From Phoebastria nigripes (taxonomy: Eukaryota; Chordata; Aves; Procellariiformes; Diomedeidae): a DNA stretch of 64,000 bases. A program made the position numbers and the translations under genes. The notes under the pieces were generated by a model that saw nothing but the letters and a program-made list of their open reading frames with translations, had not been told where the DNA came from and made no database searches. Where the stretch lies: positions 442,405 through 506,404 of the forward strand of contig JAYKAV010000922.1 in NCBI GenBank assembly GCA_035582835.1. The letters run 5' to 3'. Each line of letters starts with the position of its first letter. Position 1 is the first letter of the stretch. Shown here piece after piece: positions 34,560 to 47,270 of the stretch.

Positions 34560-37500
34560 GTAGGTACTAATATTTAATGCTAGATGTATGCTCTTGAAGG
34601 CCAGAGCTAGGTCAGACTTAGTAACTTTCTTATTGGTCACTATTTAATTTGTGTTTACAATGGAACAGCACGTTGAGATGATCCTTCCAGGTTCTCTGTG
34701 GGGAAACTCGTTGTCCTGATATTTCAAAGGTATTTTCTTATTTATAGTGAAAGAAAGAGTAAAAAAAACTCATGCAAGATAAGACGTTGAATGGTTATTC
34801 CTAAACCTTGCTGCTTTCCTTTGTTTAATGGAAGTTACTGAACCAGAGTAGGATATAACTGTTTATGCAAAGTTGAAGATTAAGCCATCTCCACACAGGT
34901 AAATGGCCGAAGTTTCATTGATTTCACTGGCACCAAGTAGCATCTAAAATCTTTGTGTCTTTTGCATGATGTTTTTGTGAAAAGTGTCAGCCAAAGAAAC
35001 TCAGAAATGAGTCAAGAAAAATGCTCAAGGACACAGCGAAACTTTGGCAGAATGTTCCCATCCATTCGATGTTGCAATGTTCAAATAGACATGCTGGTGG
35101 GTCACTCAGTCTTTCTTCCATTTACTTGAAGGTCCCCGTTTCACCTTGTAAATTATGGTATTTGTCAAAATTGAGCATTTGGTGTTTTGGAGCTTTATAT
35201 AAAATAACCTCCATAAGTTATTATATATAATGTTTTCAAGGTCATGAATGTACCTGTGTGCTGTAGCATCTCTGTTGTCCCTTGTGCCGTGCTGTGCCTG
35301 TGCTGCCAGTCATGGGAAGCGGTGACAGTAACTGTGCATCACCCTTGCTCTACCTCCCTCTGCCCTCTTGCTCACATTGCATTGGCCCCTCGGTGTTTTA
35401 TTCCTTCACAAACATCTGTACATTTTGTGCAGAACTAGTCTGAAGGGTGCATTTCTTAACACAAATGATGTTCATGGAAGCACATGTACCTTCAAGTTAT
35501 GGTTGTTTGAAGCCAGAGTACCAACTGTGTTCACTGCAGAGCTACAATCAGGAGCAGTTAGGGAAAAATTTTGATTATATATCATAAAAGTAGAAGCATA
35601 TCAATACTGCGCTATTACTGTGAAGACGATGGAGGTCTGGGAAGAGTTTCAGTAATTTCTGTAGCCTTTATGAAAAATGTATGTTACCAGTCTCTAACAT
35701 TTCCTGCAAATGGAACTAGTTAATGTCAATGCTATTTTACTTGTAATTTCTTTCAGCTTCTTTAAAGTGATTAGCTTTATTTTATAATCCCTACATAATT
35801 TTTAATTGCTGTGTATTCTTTAAAAAAGGAAATATGAATAATTGAATGGTATTTACCAAATAGTTATAAATAGATTTGAACTAAAGAATGAAAAAAAGAT
35901 GGGATGTTTCTATGTTATTTTTATGAAGATAACTATGGATATAGAAGTATGTGCTGAAGAAATACACAAGTCACAGAAGNGACATTAGCTGTACATTTAC
36001 TTCTGCAGTATTTTGAAGTAATCCTTCAACGTGTTCTAACAACATGTGTGCTTTGTGTGTGGCTACACTGCAATATTTGTTGATGTATTACATATGCCAG
36101 AAACAAAAAAGAGATTATAGCTACATTAAGGTTCAATCCAAAGAATAGATGAAATCTTTTGATTGCCACGATGACAGATTGAGGAGTGTGGTGTTTCGGA
36201 AGTTAGATAGCATTTTGATTTGTAGGCCTTTGGATGTCTTTTCCTTGTTCTTAAATGCTTCTTTTTATAAGAGATTTGGGAATCACAAGACATGTTCAAA
36301 GTCTCTCATTATTACATTTGGTTTGCTATTTGGTTGGTCTAGATTCTGGAATAATACAAAAGAGTGACCTCTCATTGGTATTTTAAGTGTGGTAGATGAT
36401 GTTATTACACAATCAATAATGATGTTCTTGCATAATCGGTATTTCAAAAAAAGCCACTTCCATGACATCTGTTTTAGCTTACCGTCANAGTTTCTTCCAT
36501 TCACCTATAAATCAGACCACCATACAAAGAAATACCTAAGGCAGAGCTTCTGGTCTCTTTTTAAGTTCTGTACTGCTAATGTTCCTTTGTCTTTTATATT
36601 TACAGAATGTGTAATGGTGTTGAAAGTGTCCATTTTTGAGTGCCAAATCTTAATTAGACTTAGTTTTCAGAGTCCGAGTGTTGATCACTTTCCAAAACTT
36701 GATCTCATTTACAACTGTCAAACATTGGTTTTATCCAGAATTGATTGACCTTTTGAATATTTAGGCTGTAACTACTAATGAAAAATGTGATTTTTGTACA
36801 GAATCATTAACCTGGCTGCAGAAGTGCACATTCTTGCCAGGCGTAGTTACCATAATTTTATGTGCCAAATTCAGTTTTTGTAGGTCCTACAGCTTCAGTA
36901 GAATTTGATTCCTTTATGAATAAATTCAGCTGTTGTAACCATCCCTGTCCTTTAAGCGTGTATTCAATTCTCATTAACTTCCAAAATGCTTTAAAGATCT
37001 GTAGGATTTCTTTAAATTGAGTATAACTTGAACCAATGAAGAAGAATAAATATAGTTAGAGGCACTTTTCAAATCTGAGCACCTAGGTTTAAGTGTTGTT
37101 CTCAAATTCATGCTTGTGTGATTGTGGTTCAACCAGCCATGTTTGAACTTAGGCTCTCAATGCGCATGTGATTCTTTTAATCTTCAATGTGTTTCATAAA
37201 TATTAACCGTTGACTACTGAACAAGGGAGTAATGTGAGAAAAATGAGGATTCAATAGTTTTCATACATATATTCTACACATGCAAGAAGTGACTACAAAT
37301 ATTGAAGTAAAAGATCTGTAAGTGATTTACAGAAGAATTATTGATGGATTGTCCTTTTACATTTTAATTTGGGTTCAAAAGTATCTCCTTCTCCCTTCGG
37401 GCTGTTCTTGTTGCTGGACTTCTTGCTAGAGTCGCTGTGTTCAGTTACAGCTGAGTTAGTTGCTAAGAGGCACATTTGCAAAGCGACATGTGGAGCTGCT

Positions 37501-40409
37501 GTCTCCGGAGTCCCATTTACACTCCAGTGGCCCAAACCCAATGCTTTGAAAATCCAGCCCTAAGAGGAGGGAGGAGGAGAAACTCTTCAGAAGGAGCGTG
37601 CAAGGGGAGGAACTCATATTTAGATATTGACATGACTCTTAAGTTAATTCCAAATTATTTTCACCAAAAGGATTGTACCAATCCTTCTGTGTATGGCGAG
37701 GAGTTATGGTACTGTTGTTATTACGAGCTCGTAAGGATTTTTGCTTTTTTAGGGTCATCCGTAGCTAGATGATATTAAAATCACAGGGTCCTCTCAAATT
37801 GTAGCATGTGTTGTTCTGATGTGAACATTTATTTTTTTAAAACCCTGCAAGGAAGAGGGAATGAAACCTGCAGAAATCCAAAAGCCTCGTGTGTTGGGAT
37901 TGTCTCATAATGGGGCATCTTGGAGGCATTGTGCAGAGATAAAGGAGGAAAACCATGAAGTAGAGTAATAATAGTCATCTGGATATGTCAAAACGAGCAA
38001 ATTTTTTTTTTTTGCAGTTCTGTTCTTTATGAAACTTAATCAGTTTTTATAATGCAGTACATAGTTTAGTACAATTTATTTCTAAAAACCTCTGCTATAT
38101 ATTTGTCTAGCCTTCATTTCATTAAGAAAAGTGCATGGTTTTACAGCTTAGAAGGCCGTTCTGCGGAATGAGAATGGATGAAAGAGGTTTATGTCAGGGT
38201 TGGGGTTTTTTTTTGTAGATACATCTCTATAAAACATCATTTTGTTTCTAGCAGGAATTAAAGTGCCACAAATAGCTGTAATCATCTTATGCAGTATTAG
38301 GTCAAAACTAATCTCAATAGGTTTTTCTAAAATTCGGATAAACCCAATCTGCAGTGGATGACGTATTTCCTGAGGTCTTTGAAACTGTCTTATGTTTTTT
38401 TCTCATGCTTGCGTAACTTTCCCTGAATTTTAAAATGGCATATTTTCAGCTAAAATCTGCATCACCTTCTTTTTTTTTTTATGGTATTGTACCATTTCTG
38501 CATTATAATGTGGATGTTATAAAACTGCCTGTCTTAAAAATTGCTGTAGTAAACATTACTGTAAGGATTACAGAATTTACTGGTTANCTGTGCCACAGCC
38601 TGTATTTAGAGACTTAGGATATAATTTTGCGTTTTTAGTAAGAGGGATTTTTTAGACTCTCTACCTCATTCAGCTCACTTTTAAATAAGCCCTGTTATAA
38701 CAATCCATTTTAAAAGAGCAATAATGTCTTTTAAACCAAGTCAAAAAGGAAGTCAGATTATTATTCTGCAATCACATATTACTTTTCTATTAAAAGTTTG
38801 TATAAATTAAGTGTCAGTATAACTCAATAGTGTTATATTAGTATCCAAACTTCCAGGAATCTAGTTATATCTTGCGATCCTCCATGTTACTGGAGAGTGC
38901 TATAGGACAGATAGGGTATATAAGGAGGACATAAAATATAGCCATTTGAGAGNGCCAAAGCAAGTCCCCCTTTGCTTTAATTATTTTAGGATGTACATAT
39001 CTATTAAAAAATAGAATAGCCATTGACAAATGCAAACATTTAGTTTGGCAAGCATGAAGCAAGTCAAGAGCTTGGTTTCCTATGGATTTGTCTTAGTTTG
39101 ATTGACTTTGGTGTCTACAAAGCTGTGAGCTGTGACTGAAACTCCCCATGTACTTAGGGCAATGGTTAAATTTCAGGATAGCTAAGATATGAAAGAAACT
39201 GGAGAGGAACCTATCATGATTGGATGTTGAAACATGCCCCTGTCACAAAAGGAAAACGCTAAGGATGAAAAATGGGAAGGATTTTGATAGATGTAGCCAT
39301 GCATGTCAACTAAGAATAATGATAAAAAAGTCCCCCCATTTGTAGGCTTTAATGCTGAGAAGAATAATTATGCCGTTGACCATATAGAGAGAAGAAGAAC
39401 GTAGAGGCAATTAATGGAAAGACAAGGAATTTGTTTAGGCGTGTTGTGTTTAAGGAGAAACCCTTTAAACAGTGACAGAAGGAAATTTGAGACTAGAGGG
39501 AAGGAGGTGGGTCAGGACTGGGGAATAGATGTGTGAACAGCAGGATAAACGGTGAGAAAAGCAGGAGACCTGCAATACACTCCTGCGCTGGTTGATGGAG
39601 CCTGCACCAAAGTAGGTGTTGAAGAATGATTACAGATGTCAGGGGAAAAGTCAGGATCATGTCACACCTCAAAAATCCAGTGCTAGTCATACATGGTAGC
39701 GCCGGCCTTCAGTGTTAAAAAGCTTATGAGATTTGCACAAAAGGCATTGAAATAATCTATAAAATACCTCAGGTTGTTATTATCTGCTTCTATGATCTGT
39801 TTTTAAGAAACACTGCAGTGATATTTTCAGGCTTTTCTCCACAACCACCTCTCTTTTCTACATCTTCCTTCGAGCGAACGTGAGTTTTGATATTCACGGG
39901 ACCACAGAAAACAAGGCGATGCCAAATTCCACAAGGCTCCTGATAAAGCTGCTAGAGTTGAAGATATCAAAATGGGCAACATGACTGACAATCACCTTTC
40001 TAAGGCGATGGTGGCCCTTGCTCTACCAATCTTTCTCAATCCACAGGAGGAAGCATGTTTCAGCACTTAGTGCTGTGTCAGTGTTTCAGGGATCAAAAGG
40101 ATATTAAATGAATTGCTGTACTGGGAAACTTTTCAATAGGAAAGCACGACTGGGTGTTATCTATTGATACTTGCCAAGCTTGCTTTCGGTAGATGTTTTT
40201 AGCCCGCTTATGTGTTCGGCACGCTTAGCTGCTTACAGTGCTCCTGAATGATCTCGTATGTCATTGTTCTCTAGACTTAATCTCAGTGAGCTGGTTTCTG
40301 GTCATGTCAGGCTATTTCACCTCCTGTAACGACACTGAATTCCTCGGGAGTTAATCCCATGCAGCCAAGCCTGCGTCTGGCCCAGGGACGTTAGGCAATC
40401 CTCTCGCCG

Positions 40410-40490
40410 AGGGCCTGAGTCCAGCATTCACAAAGCCAATAGAAAAAACTCCCATTGACTTCGCTTGCTTTGGATCATGTATTGGGGTGA
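40410..40490 (+). mobile_element. possible ancient CR1-like 3' fragment
   Basis: The stretch with cctgagtccagcattcaca, aactcccattgacttcg and tttggatca resembles a motif set I know from old reptile/bird CR1 3' ends (ATCCTGCAAA..., TCCCATTGACTTCAATGG). A weaker similar piece lies at 29049-29090. Only short matches support either. Confidence 0.35.
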
Positions 40491-41020
40491 TTCTTCCAGA
40501 GATTTATATTCAGACCTTCCCTGACTGAGAAATAAAGATTCTTCTATAGCCGTATCTAAAAATATTGAAACCCTCCGTGACTGTTACAAATGTCGAGGAG
40601 CAAAAGAAATGTGCAAAAACCCTTCAGTGCTCTGTCACATTTGAGAAGTGCTCAAATGACATCTCTGACAATGGGGAAGCCTGTTATTACTCCGCACAGA
40701 GTCCTACTTTCCCAAACTGGCATCTATCTTTGTTGCGGCATAAATTACAGCAGAACTGAAATTTAAATTCAAGGGCAGCTTTTGTTTTGCCTGAAGACAG
40801 CTGCAGCTGCTTTTATTCTTGAAGTCCAATTCTCTTAGTAAGCAAATTTGCGCTTTCTCTCAAAAGAGCTAAAGGTAGCAGTGCTAGATCTTNGGGAGGG
40901 TTTGAAGCCCTGTGATCTATTTTTGTAATGAGCTGGAGGCTGGATTGCAGCCAGCTTGAGGAACTAACCCTCGCAGTTTTCTAGTGAAAGTTTGGTCACA
41001 CAGAGTGAACCATTTGTTCC

Positions 41021-41041
41021 AAAAAAAAAAAAAAAAAAAAA
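41021..41041 (+). repeat. 21-base A homopolymer
   Basis: Twenty-one consecutive A. The sequence before it is not a recognisable retrocopy. Confidence 0.95.
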
Positions 41042-42974
41042 GGCAGATCTAATGTAACTGGTTTCCAGTGGATTTTGGCCCACTGCTATTTTTGCTTCCA
41101 TGGCAGTGCTATTTCCCCTGCAGTGTCATCATTTCGCTCCGGCTCTTCTAACTCTCCCCACCCGATAGTACCTGCAGATCCTTTGGAGGAGGTGAGGCTT
41201 CTTCACTGCTATCAAGTTGCATTGACATTGGGCAGAGGGTTCAAAGTTAGCCGGTGAGAGCTGGCAGACGGACGCACATACAGGAAAAAGACAGACAGAC
41301 GTCACGTTACTATAGGGAAATCAGGCTGAAGATATCCAGAGAGGGGTGTTTCACTGAGGTCTGAAATGTTACCCAGTCTTTCTTAGTTGTGTCTGTGACG
41401 GAGGAGCTGAAATATTTCTGTATTTCCGAAAATCTCAGAATTGCTTTTGCCTTTGGGACTTACTGGGTGTTACAGTGATGCCTTACTGGTTAGAGACGAG
41501 GAGCATATAGAACCAGGGCATGGCGCTCCCTTGCTGGCCAACCTGGAGATGTGACTAGCCCTCCCACAACAACTTCTTAATATTAAAATAATTTGGTTAT
41601 TTTTCTACCTTGAGAGAAGGTGTGTGTGCGAAGATGTGAGAATCTTGTGTGGGTACCCCAAATGGGTTTTTGTCTGAAAGAATTTAAATATTAAAAGCTT
41701 GTGAATTACCAGAAAAGACCTCAACCCAAAAGCAGAGCTCTGATACCTCTTACATTTGTGGGAATTTTGGCTGGGATCTCATCCTTGCTGTTGACCTTTT
41801 CCTTAAAGAATTACAAAAAAACCCTGGATATGAATGCTGATGGACTCTGAAAAATTCAGAATCCCAGCCCAGGTCTGTATTTAGATTCTCAGCCTATCTG
41901 TGTACAAGAAGAAAACTATTGCAGCACTGATACAACCTAGGTAATACATAATCACTTGTAATCCTAATGCAACCCTCTGCTCGTGTTTTGCTGCCTTTTA
42001 ACCAATGAATGATAGCATTTACATCTCAGACAAGGAATTCAGAAGCTTTGTGGACTTTTCTCATTNGAAATGCAAAAGCTGTGCATTGGAAAGAAACCAT
42101 TTTTAAGATGAGTTTTTAATGTGAGCAATGTGATAATTGTTGAGCTTGTTAGTTTTCAATATCCAGCAAGGAATAAAAGACATTTTTGGTTCCTGTAGTG
42201 TTTTTTTTTTAAAGCGTGTCTTGGCCATATGGATTCCATGTATAATTAGAATTAATAAAATGCAGTTGCAGCAGCTGTTGCTGTGTGGCTGCTGTCCCAG
42301 TGTGAAGCTTTTCTTTCTCTTTGCATTAAATAGGGATAGCCCTTTATTATTGGTTTGTGATGAGAACTACAGACAAATTACTAAGAGATGCATTTAGATA
42401 ATCTGGTTTTATTTTGAATAATGTATTCTCCTTTTTCAAGCTGAGAGAATATAAAAGAACAGTGAGAAAGATTTTTTTTTTTGGCATTAAATAAAGAAAG
42501 ACTGGATTTATATCTTGCTAATGTAGTTTGTACATCTACTAATAAAATGGAAGAAAATAATCTAGAGCAAGCTGTTCCATCAGCAATCCCAATGTTTATT
42601 TTTGTCTCTACAATAGCAGAGCTGTTCTCCCTCTCAAATGTTTTGGTCTGTGGAGTCATTCTAGGCTAGACTGTGATGTGATTTTTGTTTAGTGAATATA
42701 ACTTTTTAAGAAACTGCATGGTAATTTTGAAATCACAGAAACATTTTAGCCTTGAAGAGTGTTATACCTTACGGTTTTCAAAGCTGTTATAAATGAGCCA
42801 AATCTGTTGCCTGGTGCCACCCCTGTGGCTCTTCTGGAATCTCAGGACTATTTTTCTTAACCCTGTGCTTCCAGTGTCGTGGGAGTCAGTGAAAAACACT
42901 GATTGAAGTGATTTAAGTGCAATTGGGATTGAGCACTGAATAGTTAAGATGCATGAAAGTAAACTAGTTAATCC

Positions 42975-43053
42975 TACATATACATATATGTATATATTTG
43001 TATATATATACACGTATATAATGTTTATATAAATTTATATATATATATATATA
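42975..43053 (+). repeat. TA-rich microsatellite
   Basis: Imperfect ATAC/ATGT/TA units end in about ten uninterrupted TA repeats. Confidence 0.92.
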
Positions 43054-44770
43054 GTAACAGGTAACCGTGCATATCGTATTTATCGCAAACTTCTACTGTA
43101 GTTTGCTCAGGTGTGATTCTGTACTTTGGAGCTCTGTTGGATATTAAAATGTGTCTTGACAAGAAATACTGCAGACTGTGTTGTTCATTCCCATTGTGTG
43201 TTTCTTCTGTCGTGTGGTCCATTTTCTGTGACTGCGTTTGGGCTCTGTCACCCTGATCTGCCACTGAGATAATTACGAGCTCTTTTCAAAGATGACTGAA
43301 TTTATGTCTTTCATTTGTTCTTTCCTGTCTCCATTTTGTCATCATAGTTGTGTGGTTTTGAATTTCTGCTGATGTAGTTGATTAAGGCACTATTGCATAA
43401 AATCCCAGGCAGTAGAAATAGAAAATAGCTTTTATAATAATTATCATTATGTTATGTTACACAGAAATGATGTGGTATTTCAAAACAACGTGAAAAGAAG
43501 AGAATTAGGTCTGTGGTCAGAGGTAGGGCAGTGCTATAACTAAGGTAGCTTCTGTGAACTGAGTTCAATTCCTGTACATACATACAGTGTGATACTTCTT
43601 ATTTATTTGACCTCAAACTGTTTTCCTTCAAAAATCCTGCTTCATTCAGTGTGCAGAAGGGGCAGGACTCAGCTCATGAGCAAGTATTTAATCCATTGCT
43701 TTCCCATCGTTATTTACTGTGGGGTGAGGTGATTGTAGTTCTGTGCTATGGAGGTGGTACTGAAGTCCTGAGAAATCATTGGAGATTGGAGACACTTCTG
43801 ACCATGATGCCATTGAAGAAATCAATGAGAAATCACACCCCTTTTAATGTCTGACCACAGCTCCAGCTCCACAGGGAGTATCACTATTCCAGCAAGACTG
43901 TCCCAATGTCTCATTTTGGGCACTTAAAACATGAGGTGATAATTTTGGAAAAACACAGCATACGGGACTTCCCGATCATCACTGAGACTCTCTGNAGGAG
44001 TCAGAGGTAGGATCTAATTCCTGGGGTGGCATTTAATGCTCTTAAGCTAAAGAACCTTCAAGAAATCTTCTTATCACTCTCAGCCTTTCAGCTCCTGAGA
44101 TAAATGGTGCAAAGGTTGCTCAGACAGCTTGCCCAGAGCAGGCCCATTTGGTATCCTGAATAAAGTGTCAGAGCAGAGCGAAANATAGTATGTGACCGTA
44201 GACTTAAANTGTGACACTTTCTAACTTTGGGAGTTACCTTTACAACCTTATCAGTGTTTTGAAGTTAATTTTACATGGTGATTTCCTAGACTTGAAGGAT
44301 AGTAAAAAGAGCTTCTCCTCACAAATTCCATTGTGTGATGATATTGATAACACACATGTTTTAAAGCGAGGTCAAAACTGTCGGACACTTCACACCAGCC
44401 TTCACTGCTTGAGCTAATGGAGATGCTGACACTACCAAAGGTACCGTTGCCTTTCTCTTAGATCTGATTTTTGTCCCAACGTCCCAATGGTTAGATCGTT
44501 TAGATGCATTAGATGGTTTTCTTCTGCAAAANAAGTGTTTTGAAGGCATATTTCTTNGAGGTACTGGGATTGGGATCACCATCATTTTCGATGTGCTACT
44601 GATAATGGAAACGTCAGAGCAGATGGTGTCGGAGCGGCTTTGCTCGGAGGACTCGCTTCCAGATCCTGGCTCTGCCACTGCCTTGCAGGGCCAGCTGCAT
44701 CCCACCGCAGATAGGTGGGGATGTGGCTCAAGAGTGCCCTTGTTGCCTTCTCCCACCAAAATTCTGGTGT

Positions 44771-44902
44771 TTTATATATATATTTACATACAAATTACAT
44801 ATGTTCACAATATTATGTGTATACATATACATGCACATATGTATACACATACATGATATAATTGCATATTATTTACACACACACATATATATACACATAT
44901 AT
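44771..44902 (+). repeat. TA/CACATA-rich microsatellite
   Basis: About 130 bases of imperfect TA, ACAT and CACA units. It produces spurious Tyr/Ile/His-rich frames on both strands. Confidence 0.92.
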
Positions 44903-46240
44903 GAATGCTCATTTTCATCAGGGAATTTGGTAGAAGATTCACTGTCTTCCCAGAATCCAAGTACCTGCAGGTAGTAGGAGGAATTGTTGTGGGGGAGTAT
45001 CTTTCAAAACAGATAGTGATTAGATAGCAGGAGAAATCCGACCTAATTACAGTGAGACAGAGGGATAGATACAGAGTTGCATTGTGTACTGGATATTTTC
45101 TCCCAAGTCTTGCTTTTTCTTGAATTATTTTTAATCTCTGGTGTTGAACTGCAGTATAGAACTGTAACTTCATTCTTTTTCTTCTTTAACCTCTAAGACC
45201 AAAAGACTGTTTTTATTCCTATCATCATTTCATACCCGGCCTGCCTTTTGAGCATTTACCAGTGAGTTTTGGTGTGGTAGACTGTATTTCTCATGTTTGT
45301 TTAGTTGTTTTTTCCTTCTAAGCAATTAATTTACGTTTTAAGTTTTGTAAATACAATTTGGAAGAAAATAAATATACTTGGAAAAAAGTAACTTTGGTCT
45401 CTTTAAAGTTGTAGTCAAACCCTTTCTCTACATAAAGTTAGAGTGACATCTTGTGGTAACGTTGATTTCGTATATACATATCTGTTGGTATTATTTTATT
45501 TTGTTCACAATAAGTGTAGTGTTTTCTGTTTCAAAATGTTATGGATTGCTTAGCAGAAGTGCCTAATGACTTCTGAGTATCACTAGGGCTTTAGTGAGAT
45601 CAGAGAAAACATTGCTATGTCGTCTAAGGGTCCTACAGGTATGCTTTATCTTTTACTGCATGAAGTTTATCCCATGAATACCTGTGAGTGCCCAGTATTT
45701 TGAACTCCAGTTCAAGATGTTTTAATGCTCTTCCAGCCGTTGACTATCTTTTGGAATTGCTCAAAAAGTTTCAGCTAACCATGATGCCAAAGCAAGCAGG
45801 AGCACAACATCTCTCAGCAACATCTGTTTGTGCTAATTCATTAGCTGTCCAAAGATTTGCTTAGTTTTGGGTAAAGATAAATATGTCCAGGAAGATAGTA
45901 TGGAGGATTTGTCAACGTAGAAATGAGTAAGCCCACTTAAGATCAGCGTTGCAGTAGTGTGTACGCTCTCTACCTATGGATCAGCCTCCAAGGTACTAGG
46001 TGGTATAAATGCACCACCAACAAACCTCATCCAAATGCCTAGCACGTGCTCAGACTACAGTTTTGTGCAGTGTGTCTAAACGAAATACAAATCTCTTCAA
46101 TGCAAGGTGGGGATGTAGAACGGTTTTGTGCTCAGAAGCTTAAAGGATTCGGGAAAACATGTAAGATCTGCTTTCTCTTTTGNGAAGCCCTCTGCAGAAA
46201 TGCAGGAGTAGTGACCCTACAGAGAGTTATTGTCAGATTA

Positions 46241-46330
46241 GTGGGCATGGTGGTGTTGGGTTGATGGTTGGACTCGATGATCTTAGAGGTCTTTTCCAAC
46301 CTTAATGATTCTATGATTCTATGATTCTAT
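46241..46330 (+). mobile_element. CR1 LINE 3' end
   Basis: It shows the highly typical CR1 tail gttggactcgatgatctt...gaggtcttttccaacctt, ending in tandem copies of attctatg. It is a short 5'-truncated insertion in the plus orientation. Confidence 0.93.
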
Positions 46331-47180
46331 NAATCAAGCAAAGTGCTGCCTGGTACGATCTCTCTCAAATCAGCCATACGAAGGTCTGTTCCCATTCCTC
46401 AACACTGGAGAGGAGAAAGATGCTAATATTCTGCTAGGTCAAGTTTTAACTATATAAAATGGTGATTAATGTTACCATAGTGCCCATCTGGCTGGTTGAA
46501 TACCTGGCTGCAAAATCAACTGTTCAGTAAAAGACACTTGACCTTTCTAAGAAATAAATTCTTTTTTGGGGAACGGATTCATTAATGCGTGTCAAATGGA
46601 AAGTCCCTCTACCACTGCTCCATGGCGCATCACTCTTAACGTGTGGTCCCAGGTCTGCTGTCGTGTGTTGTGAATATGGGAGACCTGATTCAAGAAAGGA
46701 TTCTGTGTTTGTGTAATTCAGGTTTTTGTTGGAGGTATTTTGGTCATGTGAGAGTGCCAGCACTGGACAAATAATTCATGTGATGTGCTGGCAATGTTAA
46801 GGATTTTTAGCTTTGTGGTAAAGCACACAAGGAACATAAGACCCAAGAAGCCCAACTCGATGATCCTAAAAGGGCCATCTGGTGACCTCATTTATTAATT
46901 TGATGGAAAAATAAAGACGTGGTGTTTTCAATTCAGATGAATGTTTGGCTTGTCTGCCAGAATTGTTTCTGGTTAATAACTAAGTACAAGTTAAGCTGTT
47001 AATATAATCCTAATACTGAAACTGGAAGCGCTGACATAGATTTGGTGTAAAACTAAGCAAATAATTTGGATGGCCTATCGGAATGGGCTAGCTGGTTAAA
47101 TTTCTCAAATATAGTTTAGGAAAAGTCTGTAAAAATTGTATTTGAAGTACACAAAGTGTGTTTAAATGACATATTTACAG

Positions 47181-47270
47181 GGATAACTCTGGAGATTTCC
47201 TTGGCAAATTGCCTCCACCCATTCCAACAGAGACTATTGAAATAGTAAAGAAATTTGTAGATACAGTCAG
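47181..47270 (+). other. unexplained 90-base exon-like block (unproven)
   Basis: Acceptor-like atttacag|ggata and donor-like gtcag|gtacc bound 90 bases. One frame is open and protein-like in composition, containing SGDFLGKLPPPIPTET and VKKFVD. I do not recognise the peptide. Entered from the DLG2 L27 exon (phase 1) the reading frame meets TAG after about 22 codons, so it would not be an in-frame DLG2 cassette. It may be a poison exon, part of another transcript, or chance. Confidence 0.2.

Noticed and set aside
36149..36748. Two adjacent plus-strand frames of 72 and 119 codons
   Set aside because: Phe/Leu/Ser-rich AT-biased translation with no protein similarity, in intron.
44656..44685. Short tcctggctctgccact match to the MIR core
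   Set aside because: Only about 16 bases, without the flanking MIR sequence.
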